From: Bdellovibrionaceae bacterium UBA2316
GTDB taxonomy: Bacteria > Bdellovibrionota > Bdellovibrionia > Bdellovibrionales > Bdellovibrionaceae
Reading direction: 5' to 3'
NCBI GenBank assembly: GCA_002345205.1
Contig: DDVI01000047.1
Coordinates: 15,433 to 79,432, forward strand
DNA length: 64,000 nucleotides
Part shown: positions 57,702 to 64,000 of the stretch, piece after piece
How positions within the stretch are numbered: the first letter of the stretch is position 1
Layout: the number at the start of each line of letters is the position of its first letter
The notes under the pieces: model-generated
What the model saw: the letters and a program-made list of their open reading frames with translations, nothing else
The model's database searches: none
What the model was told of the DNA's origin: nothing
Position numbers and translations under genes: made by a program

Positions 57702-57780
57702 GCCGTTAAAAAAAAGCTCCGTTAGCATCAGATTTGTAATTAAATAAACCGCATCGAAACGGACCTCGAAGGAGTTTTTT

Positions 57781-58299
57781 ATGGCTAAATCTAAAAAGAA
57801 ACCTGCAACTAAAAAAGCAGCACCAAAAGCAAAAAAGGCCGCAAAAGCCACAAAGAAAGCAGCGCCAAAAGCTAAAGCGACTAAAAAAGCAGCTCCAAAG
57901 AAAGCCGCTAAAGCTACTAAGGCTAAAGCACCTGCAAAAAAAGCAACAGCAAAAGCAGCAAAGAAAGCCGCTCCCAAAAAAGCAGCTAAAAAACCAGCTC
58001 CTGCTAAAAAAGAAAAAAAAGCAGCAGCGGCAGCCGCTGGCGTAGGAATGATGATCAGTGAAGAAACTGAAAAATCATTAGATGAATTAACATCTGAATT
58101 TGAAGATGATTCTGAAATGGAAACAGTAACTGGTTTAGATGATGAACCAACGGCTGAAGATGAAGATGACAACTGGGATGATTCTGAAGAGTCTGAAAAA
58201 TTCGAAGACATGGAAGAAAGCGATGACGACATTGCCGGCGACGATGACGAAGATTCAGACGATGAAGACGAAGATGACGGCGAAGAAGGTTACTTCTAA
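57781..58299 (+). CDS. Histone-H1-like polycation fused to a polyacidic tail
   Basis: 172 aa in two opposite halves. Residues 1-80 are Lys/Ala/Pro/Thr repeats (AAPK, KATKKA units) like bacterial H1-type DNA-condensing proteins. Residues 81-86 are six Ala. Residues 93-172 are Asp/Glu/Ser-rich, nearly all acidic at the end (DDDEDSDDEDEDDGEEGYF). It has no cysteines and is probably disordered. AAGGAG lies upstream. It could bind and release DNA, with the acidic arm moderating the basic arm; this is an inference. A duplicated 3' end and a UUCG terminator follow. Confidence 0.85.
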   Translation: MAKSKKKPATKKAAPKAKKAAKATKKAAPKAKATKKAAPKKAAKATKAKAPAKKATAKAAKKAAPKKAAKKPAPAKKEKKAAAAAAGVGMMISEETEKSLDELTSEFEDDSEMETVTGLDDEPTAEDEDDNWDDSEESEKFEDMEESDDDIAGDDDEDSDDEDEDDGEEGYF

Positions 58300-58337
58300 G
58301 CCCAACTGACAAGAGAAGAAGGTTACTTCTAAGCCCA
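58282..58337 (+). repeat. 23-bp direct repeat across the stop codon
   Basis: GAAGAAGGTTACTTCTAAGCCCA-type sequence occurs at 58282-58304 and again at 58315-58337 (33-bp period). The first copy contains the final codons EEGYF and stop of the histone-like gene; the second is untranslated. Confidence 0.9.
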
Positions 58338-58361
58338 GCTAACCAGCATTGAAAAATTTCA

Positions 58362-58391
58362 AAAGCCCACTTTCGAGTGGGCTTTTTTTTT
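58362..58391 (+). terminator. Terminator of the histone-like gene
   Basis: AAAGCCCACT, TTCG tetraloop, AGTGGGCTTT, then T-run. Perfect 10-bp stem, 62 nt after the stop. Confidence 0.93.
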
Positions 58392-58410
58392 ACTTGAAAG
58401 CAGTTCCCTA

Positions 58411-60270
58411 TTAGATACCTAATCTGACGCCTGCGAAATACTCTAAGCCCGGATTTCTGTAACCATAGCTTTCATCGTATTTTTCAGAAAGTAAATTCTG
58501 ACCACGGAAGTATAACGACATTTCTTCTAGAGACATTGATTGCGCAAAGCCCTCTGATAATTTGACGATATAACTAGTACTCAATGTTGCATAGCCCGGA
58601 AGACTTACCGTCTGCGTAGAACTTTTTGTATCATCGCGCGGGCCCCGAGCCACAAGTTCTAGATTCCAAGTCGATTGATCATCCTTTTTGCTGTACACGA
58701 GGCTGGCGCTTTGCAAAGGGCGGCGAACCAACCATTTACCAGTGTTGATATCACGTGGCTCCTGGTAAGCCATATTCAGCGTTAAACGCTGATCATATGT
58801 TAATCGATACGTGGCCGCGACCTCAACACCTTTAGTGATCGTTCGACCAACGTTATAGTATTGAAGCGGATTTCCGCGAGCGGCAATTAGATTTTCAATA
58901 TGAGTTTCAAATAATGTAATTGAAGTTTCAAACTCTTCGTCGATGACTTTATCATGACTTAACGAATAGGTTCTAGATGATTCGGGATTTAGCCCAGTGT
59001 TGCCCTTGTTCGAAAATAATTGATACAACGAAGGCAATCGATACCCGGTTGAATGTTCCAACTTGAACTCCCCGTACTGAACGCCGGCTTGATACGTATT
59101 CACATCACGGAAGCTTAAGTCCGTATCATAGCGATACCCTGCTTGCACTGATAAATCACTAACCGGTAACCATTCTACTTTTGTAAATGTTCCCACCATT
59201 TCGTTAACTTGCTCGGCACGTTGAGTTTTGAACTCTTCGTATAACATGTATTCTTTTTGGAAACTCGTCCCCACATCCCACTTCCAATTTTCTTCATTCA
59301 ACAAACGAAATTCGGCGCGAACGGGAATCAGGAAGCTTTTATAGACTTGGTTATCTTCCGTTGAGCTGTACTGGTTCATTCCTTGATTATAGGTCCGCTT
59401 TGCATCTACAAAACCCACGGAAAGCAATGGTTTATACCAAACCGAATTATTTCTAAAAGCCGTTTGAAACTGATTTACTTCGCTCGACGTAATAAAGTCC
59501 ATAGTGTCGGCTGACTTGAAGTCATTGAACGAAAAGCCCGTTGGATTTTCATTACGATCTGTCGTATGCGAAAGTTTTACGTTAAATTGATAGTCGTCTC
59601 GATACAAATATATAGCTTCTATGTTATCTTTACGACGCTTATATTTAAAATCGGAATTTTCAACCGGGCTTGGGGAATTCTGATATTGGTACTGACCGCG
59701 AAAGATGGCCATTGAATTTTCGGAAACTTTTTTATAAAAATCCCCACTGACTTCGCGATAGTCATTGACCCCACCCTGAAGATCCAGTCGATGATTTGTT
59801 TTCCAATCTTTAGGTAATGTATCGATTTTAATAACGGCACTTAGCGCCTGCCCTCCGTACCATACCGACTGACTACCCTTAATCACCGTAATTCGTTGAA
59901 CTGAATTTAAACTAATCGAATTTAAATTGAACGATCGCTGAATCGTAGAGGCATCATACACAGGAATATCATCAATCAAAATCAAAATCTGGCTCGAATC
60001 ACCGCCACGAACCAGCAACGAGTTCGGCTGGAATGCGGAATTAGTAATGTTAATATTTGCCTTTGTTGATAGCAAGGCCGACATATTCGGAGCCTTTGAA
60101 TCTTGAATTTCTTGCTCGTCAATTACAACCCGTGACGAAGTCGAAAATGAAGAGTCGTACACTTTGGTTTCGTATCTAGGTGTGGAATCTGGGTTTGCTA
60201 CCGTCGTAGTTTGTGCTGAAGTCGATGATATACCAGCGAATAGGACTATAAAAATTAAAATGTTTTTCAT
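58411..60270 (-). CDS. TonB-dependent outer-membrane receptor
   Basis: 619 aa. Signal peptide ~1-20 (cleavage near TSAQ). TonB-box-like YETKVYDSS near residue 33. Plug domain: VVIDEQEIQDSKAPNMSALL, LLVRGGDSSQILILIDDIPV and RITVIKGSQSVWYGGQALSA. The 22-strand barrel takes the rest, with LEHSTGYRLPSLYQLFSNKG. Size and plug resemble BtuB-type (cobalamin or related) receptors, but the ligand cannot be told. It ends GVRLGI without a terminal Phe. It takes up ligands using TonB/ExbBD energy. Confidence 0.9.
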   Translation of the reverse strand: MKNILIFIVLFAGISSTSAQTTTVANPDSTPRYETKVYDSSFSTSSRVVIDEQEIQDSKAPNMSALLSTKANINITNSAFQPNSLLVRGGDSSQILILIDDIPVYDASTIQRSFNLNSISLNSVQRITVIKGSQSVWYGGQALSAVIKIDTLPKDWKTNHRLDLQGGVNDYREVSGDFYKKVSENSMAIFRGQYQYQNSPSPVENSDFKYKRRKDNIEAIYLYRDDYQFNVKLSHTTDRNENPTGFSFNDFKSADTMDFITSSEVNQFQTAFRNNSVWYKPLLSVGFVDAKRTYNQGMNQYSSTEDNQVYKSFLIPVRAEFRLLNEENWKWDVGTSFQKEYMLYEEFKTQRAEQVNEMVGTFTKVEWLPVSDLSVQAGYRYDTDLSFRDVNTYQAGVQYGEFKLEHSTGYRLPSLYQLFSNKGNTGLNPESSRTYSLSHDKVIDEEFETSITLFETHIENLIAARGNPLQYYNVGRTITKGVEVAATYRLTYDQRLTLNMAYQEPRDINTGKWLVRRPLQSASLVYSKKDDQSTWNLELVARGPRDDTKSSTQTVSLPGYATLSTSYIVKLSEGFAQSMSLEEMSLYFRGQNLLSEKYDESYGYRNPGLEYFAGVRLGI

Positions 60271-60326
60271 CACCTGATTTTTAATCCAAAGACAGGCGAA
60301 TTCAACATTTGACTGCTAAATGAAAA

Positions 60327-61265
60327 CTAGTTGCCCTTATAGAGCTGTACAGTTGAGCCATTTATTTGCAAGCTCGGCTGTAAGGATTCTACTAGTTTGT
60401 TTGGAGAAAGCATCATCATTAAAGAAATATCTTTAAACGGAATCTCTTTTTCGGGAGTCACCGCCAGTTTTACTGAACGCGGATTGTTTACGAATTCCCG
60501 GAGTCCTGATGTGATTTCTGAGTCCCCATTTGTATTTGCAGGGTCACGATTGCTCTCCGCTCTTTTAGCGAGAGCCAAATACGATTCTAGGGGTACATTA
60601 TTCTTTTGAGCTAGTGTTTTAATATTGGCTACAAGAGAATTATCTACATACTCCACCGAAAATTCTTTTACTGAACTTTCGTTAAACTGTGACAGATCTT
60701 TTAAGTCAAACGCTTCGGGCAAAATAAAATCAGTCAAATGAGCGGTTACGCTAAGTTTGCCCATTTTAAAACCTTCGACGGAAAGTTCATTCAGATAGAA
60801 ATCCTTACTTTCCGATTTATAGTTATAATCGGAAACGACATTAAGGACTAGTTTCTGATAACCTAACTCTGCCAAAGCTTTTTGTAATCGGGGTGATAAG
60901 TATTGGTCATTCAATTCTAAACTTTGGATAGCAATTTTCAATTTGGTTAAGTCATAAAGATCGATTTCACCTTGCGCAACGCCTATTGCTTCAGTTAAAG
61001 ACCAATTTGAAAAATCAACGTTGTTCGTAGATAGTACTTTGTCACCTTTATTTGTATTGATGGCTAAACCATTCACCCTAATTCTTAACGGAATATAGGA
61101 CAGACGGACATCCTCAAACGTTACTTCTAACCCATACTTAATGGCATTTTCCCGCACGTCACTCATGTAGGCTTGAAGGTGCTCTTGAATTAACTGGGGC
61201 ACAACGAAGTTTAAACTTAAAAATGCAGTAATTAAAAAACTAAGAACGATGACTTTGATTTTCAC
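60327..61265 (-). CDS. Membrane-anchored AsmA/DUF748-like protein
   Basis: 312 aa. One N-terminal membrane helix (IKVIVLSFLITAFLSLNFVV), then a long periplasmic region of amphipathic beta-strands (GLEVTFEDVRLSYIPLRIRV, GEIDLYDLTKLKIAIQSLEL) typical of AsmA-like or DUF748 envelope proteins that handle lipids. Shorter than most of the family, so assignment is tentative. It lies 53 nt before the TonB receptor, same strand. Confidence 0.55.
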   Translation of the reverse strand: MKIKVIVLSFLITAFLSLNFVVPQLIQEHLQAYMSDVRENAIKYGLEVTFEDVRLSYIPLRIRVNGLAINTNKGDKVLSTNNVDFSNWSLTEAIGVAQGEIDLYDLTKLKIAIQSLELNDQYLSPRLQKALAELGYQKLVLNVVSDYNYKSESKDFYLNELSVEGFKMGKLSVTAHLTDFILPEAFDLKDLSQFNESSVKEFSVEYVDNSLVANIKTLAQKNNVPLESYLALAKRAESNRDPANTNGDSEITSGLREFVNNPRSVKLAVTPEKEIPFKDISLMMMLSPNKLVESLQPSLQINGSTVQLYKGN

Positions 61266-61371
61266 AAAATATCTCCACGCCGAGCAAGCTACTGGTTACC
61301 GACTTCAGATCGGGAGATTGGTCCGAAAGATAAAGATGAATCGTGAAAAATAAAAAAATTTATTCTGTCTC

Positions 61372-61404
61372 AAAAAAAGAAAAAGGGCTTTTACTAAAGC
61401 CCTT
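61372..61404 (-). terminator. Terminator of the orphan sigma54 activator
   Basis: Minus strand AAGGGCTTT, AGTA loop, AAAGCCCTT, then TTTCTTTTTTT. Perfect 9-bp stem, 67 nt after the activator stop. The remaining bases to that stop are plain sequence. Confidence 0.88.
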
Positions 61405-61471
61405 GAAAACTGCTAACGTTCTGTTTTGTTTGGCCTGAATTTACGTTCAACTGGCCCGTTTCTGTAAAAGT

Positions 61472-62548
61472 TTATTTCATCGGTTTTGAATGTACCGCAA
61501 ACTTATCGAATTCACCGTATTCGTGAAGTTTATTGTACAAAGTCTTGATAGTAATACCTAGGCTGTTTGCCGCTTGCGTTTTATTACCGCTAAAGTGGCC
61601 AAGAGCTTTAAGGATGTACTTCTTTTCGATTTCATAAAGAGGGATGTTAGGATCGTACTCTAAGAAATCGATTTCAACCTCTGGGCTTTGGATATAGTCT
61701 GGTAGATCGCCGATTTCGATTTGGTGACCTTCAGACAGAATCTGTAAACGTTCACAAACGTTTTGTAATTCTCTGATATTTCCTGGCCAGTCATATTTCA
61801 TTAATAATTGCACCGCTTCTGTAGAAATAGTCTTCATTTTTCCGTATTGAGCTTGCGGAGATGAATTCATGAAATGCTGGATCAAAAGAGGAATGTCCTC
61901 TTTACGACGTCTTAAAGGTGGCGCATTTACTACGATCGTATTGATACGATAGAATAGATCTTCGCGGAAGTTACCTTTTTGCACTTCTTGATCTAGCTCT
62001 CTGTTTGTCGCAGAGATTAGACGAATATCGACCTTGATTGGGTCTTTACCGCCAACACGGAAGATTTCGCCTTCTTGGATAAAGCGTAAAAGTTTAGCTT
62101 GGATACCGTGAGACAATTCCCCGATTTCATCTAGGAAAAGTGTTCCACCGTTAGCCACTTCTGCTAAACCAATCTTACGTGTGTAAGCACCAGTGAATGA
62201 ACCTTTTTCGTGTCCAAACAATTCACTTTCAAGCAATGTTTCACGTAAAGCACCGCAGTTGATAGCAACAAACGGACGGCTCTTGCGAGTCGACTTTTCA
62301 TGTACCGCGCGAGCTAGTAATTCCTTACCAGTTCCAGACTCGCCTAATACTAATACGTTCGCATTAGAGGGAGCTACACGGTCGATCATCTTCATCAAGT
62401 TACCCATTGCTTCTGATTGGTAAATGATAGAGCGAGTGATCAGCGCTTGAGCTGGTTTAGCCTGCTCAATAGGCTTGCCCCAAAGCACTTGGTTTTGGGA
62501 TTGGCTCGTCGGTAGGACCTGAGACGAGGAATTTGAATTATCGTTCAT
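61472..62548 (-). CDS. Sigma54-dependent transcriptional activator without receiver domain
   Basis: 358 aa. Residues 1-40 are a Ser/Gln/Asn-rich leader and no receiver, GAF or PAS domain is present. AAA+ core: Walker A GESGTGKE (69-76), GSFTGA loop (116-121, the accepted variant of GAFTGA), Walker B GGTLFLDEI (134-142), FREDLFYRI arginine fingers. C-terminal Fis-type HTH (GNKTQAANSLGITIKTLYNK). It should open sigma54 promoters unless restrained in trans, as PspF is. No fitting signal protein is adjacent. Possible -35/-10 upstream: TTGCAA-N18-TATATC. Confidence 0.93.
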   Translation of the reverse strand: MNDNSNSSSQVLPTSQSQNQVLWGKPIEQAKPAQALITRSIIYQSEAMGNLMKMIDRVAPSNANVLVLGESGTGKELLARAVHEKSTRKSRPFVAINCGALRETLLESELFGHEKGSFTGAYTRKIGLAEVANGGTLFLDEIGELSHGIQAKLLRFIQEGEIFRVGGKDPIKVDIRLISATNRELDQEVQKGNFREDLFYRINTIVVNAPPLRRRKEDIPLLIQHFMNSSPQAQYGKMKTISTEAVQLLMKYDWPGNIRELQNVCERLQILSEGHQIEIGDLPDYIQSPEVEIDFLEYDPNIPLYEIEKKYILKALGHFSGNKTQAANSLGITIKTLYNKLHEYGEFDKFAVHSKPMK

Positions 62549-62609
62549 ACGTTCCGCCTTTGTGTGATAAATTCATTCCAGTATGTATTTTTTGGGTGAG
62601 GCATCCCGG

Positions 62610-62625
62610 GAGACGGCAACGTCTC
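62610..62625. other. GAGACG hairpin in the divergent promoter region
   Basis: Perfect 6-bp stem GAGACG/CGTCTC with loop GCAA (plus) or TTGC (minus), between the sigma54 activator and the recombinase. It would lie in the activator 5' leader. No T-run. Its role is unknown. Confidence 0.4.
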
Positions 62626-62730
62626 AAAATGATGCAATGTCACTTACGCATTGCGATATAGCCGAGGTTAAGTAATTTTTGCAAGAAAATTTTTGCATGG
62701 TGTTATATAAAATTTAGGATATTTCAAAAA

Positions 62731-63678
62731 ATGACCCCACTAGAGGCCAGTCAGGAAATAGATAACTATTTGAAATATATGCAGAATATAAAAACCTGCA
62801 GCCCCCACACTGTGCGGGCCTATAAAAAAGACTTAGATGGGTTCTTTGCCCCTGTAAAAAGTTCAAAATCCACCACATACGATTTGAGAACCTACTTCTC
62901 AACTCAACTTTTGGACCTCGGGGGTCTTAGCCTAGCCTCCCGAAATCGCAAAACTGGGACTCTTAAGAGCTTTTTAAACTGGCTTTACGAGACTCGTAAG
63001 ATCGACTCTGCCCTATCCGAGCTCTATCACTCTCCGAAAGTCCCCCGCAAAATCCCGCATTTCATTTCCTTTGATGAAGTCAGTGGTTGCCTTCAATTTT
63101 TAAGCAATCGTGCGACTCCGATAAAAGAATTCGAGGAATTGCAGCACCGTCAGCAACGACTTTTATTTTTGTTCCTCTACGGCGCAGGCCTGCGTATTTC
63201 AGAAGCCTGCCAACTAAAAGTAAAAGATGTTAATGAGTTCGATCGAAAAATACTTATTCGAGGTAAGGGCGCTAAAGAACGCATTGTTGTTTGCCCTGAG
63301 TTTGTATGGGACGAATGGATTCACTATCGAAACTACGTAAAATCCCGACTGACTTCCGTTCCTAATAAATACGAATTTGTTTTCTTTCGCTATCAAGACG
63401 AAAACTTCTCAGACGAGCCTATTAATGAACGCACAGGCTACGGCTGGATTCGCTCGATTGGCGCACAGTCTGGCTTGACACAAAGTTTGAACCCCCATGC
63501 TCTTCGCCATAGCTTTGCGACCCACCTACTGAATAGTGGTGCGAACTTGCGCGTGATTCAAAGCTTATTAGGTCACTCGACATTAGCTGCGACAGAGAAA
63601 TATACTCATTTGAATTTATCGCAGCTTTATCAAACTATGGAGAAGGCGCATCCTTTGGGGAAACTTAAGAAACCGTAG
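62731..63678 (+). CDS. XerC/XerD-type tyrosine recombinase
   Basis: 315 aa. N-terminal SAM-like core-binding domain (TVRAYKKDLDGFF, SRNRKTGTLKSFLNWL). Catalytic domain with Arg155 (GAGLRISEA), Lys179 (RGKGAKER), His256-Arg259 (HALRHSFATHLL), His282 (LGHS) and nucleophile Tyr291 (TEKYTHL) all in place. Size and spacing suggest the chromosome-dimer resolvase XerC or XerD; which one cannot be told without comparison. Divergent from the sigma54 activator. Confidence 0.92.
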   Translation: MTPLEASQEIDNYLKYMQNIKTCSPHTVRAYKKDLDGFFAPVKSSKSTTYDLRTYFSTQLLDLGGLSLASRNRKTGTLKSFLNWLYETRKIDSALSELYHSPKVPRKIPHFISFDEVSGCLQFLSNRATPIKEFEELQHRQQRLLFLFLYGAGLRISEACQLKVKDVNEFDRKILIRGKGAKERIVVCPEFVWDEWIHYRNYVKSRLTSVPNKYEFVFFRYQDENFSDEPINERTGYGWIRSIGAQSGLTQSLNPHALRHSFATHLLNSGANLRVIQSLLGHSTLAATEKYTHLNLSQLYQTMEKAHPLGKLKKP

Positions 63679-63733
63679 TCCGCAGCGGTTGGGTGTTTGA
63701 CGTTTGGCGTACCGTTTTTCGTTTCCGTTATTT

Positions 63734-64000
63734 TTAGGACACGTGGGCGTGGGCTAGGTATTCTCTTACTATTTTTTCTATTCTTGTAGCTTGATTTCTG
63801 GCTTCGATTGCTAGTGGTTCTAGTTTTATGAAATGGGTGAGTGGGGTTGCTAGAAATGGGGTCATCCATGGTTCTTGTTCCAAGACGCCTTGCTCTGCTA
63901 TTAACTTTAGGAAGAATTGTACTTTTAGGATTGGTAGATGCAGTTGGTAGTTCAGGTTCTCGGTTGATAGATTTTTTAAGCAGTGACCTAATAAATTGTA
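63734..64000 (-). CDS. 3' end of an unidentified protein-coding gene
   Basis: The minus strand is open from the right window edge to a TAA at 63734-63736, 88 codons in frame. The translation is protein-like: YNLLGHCLKNLSTENLNYQ at the edge, then LPILKVQFFLKLIAEQGVLE, and a C-terminal helix ending VREYLAHAHVS. Convergent with the recombinase, 55 nt apart. No family can be assigned from the fragment. Confidence 0.65.
   Translation of the reverse strand, partial: YNLLGHCLKNLSTENLNYQLHLPILKVQFFLKLIAEQGVLEQEPWMTPFLATPLTHFIKLEPLAIEARNQATRIEKIVREYLAHAHVS

Noticed and set aside
57684..58232. Ser- and Ala/Phe-rich minus-strand frame antisense to the histone-like gene
   Set aside because: It is the mirror of Lys/Ala and Asp/Glu codons (Phe/Ala and Ser), a typical low-complexity shadow.
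63630..63869. 79-codon minus-strand frame near the right end
   Set aside because: It conflicts with the recombinase end and with the better open frame (63734-64000) that continues past the window edge.

Overview
The window looks like a chromosomal segment of a predatory or Bdellovibrio-like bacterium (Bdellovibrionota). This is inferred from the A+T-leaning composition, a short (~277 aa) flagellin, many secreted or lipoprotein genes of unknown function, NtrY/NtrX and orphan sigma54-type regulators, and the sequence style of RpoA, RpsD and FlaA. Pseudobdellovibrio exovorus or a close relative fits the composition, but no search could be run.

Region 1 (about 1-34.7 kb, entirely minus strand) is the core information-processing locus. 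Read in the direction of transcription: tRNA-Thr(TGT), tRNA-Tyr, tRNA-Gly, tRNA-Thr(GGT), tuf, tRNA-Trp, secE, nusG, rplK, rplA, rplJ (behind an L10-type leader), rplL, rpoB, rpoC, rpsL, rpsG, fusA, then S10-spc-alpha (rpsJ to rplQ). It is followed by a tRNA-Ala gene and an rRNA operon (16S, tRNA-Ile, 23S) that runs off the left edge. Internal promoters or terminators are visible before rpsL, before rpsJ, between rplA and rplJ, between rplL and rpoB, after rplQ and before 16S. The spc cluster has no rplX (L24) between rplN and rplE. The secY-rpmJ junction has no adk, map or infA. RpmC (L29) carries a histone-H1-like Lys/Ala tail.

Region 2 (34.8-45.1 kb, mostly minus) holds rlmB, a small secreted protein, an S1-domain protein, proS, an NtrX/NtrY-like two-component pair whose response regulator has lost the sigma54 contact loop, and riboflavin genes (ribE, ribB, ribH) interrupted by an opposite-strand glutathione S-transferase. 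ribE appears to be transcribed as a leaderless mRNA.

Region 3 (45.1-64 kb, both strands) is an envelope and accessory region. It contains secreted proteins of unknown function, clpB, a flagellin with a long structured 5' leader holding a 9-codon upstream ORF, a His-rich small protein next to an outer-membrane barrel protein, an M48 lipoprotein protease, a second HExxH protein whose signal peptide is cut off by a T7 frameshift, a secreted BPL_N/GATase-like protein, a lipoprotein with a sigma28-like promoter, a polycation-polyanion histone-like chimera, a TonB-dependent receptor, an orphan sigma54 activator, a XerC/D-type recombinase and the 3' end of an unidentified gene.

The most interesting items are the chimeric histone-like protein at 57.8 kb, the T7 frameshift at 55.59 kb, the degenerate NtrX, the missing rplX with the tailed L29, and the flagellin leader. 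No CRISPR array, prophage or insertion sequence was seen.
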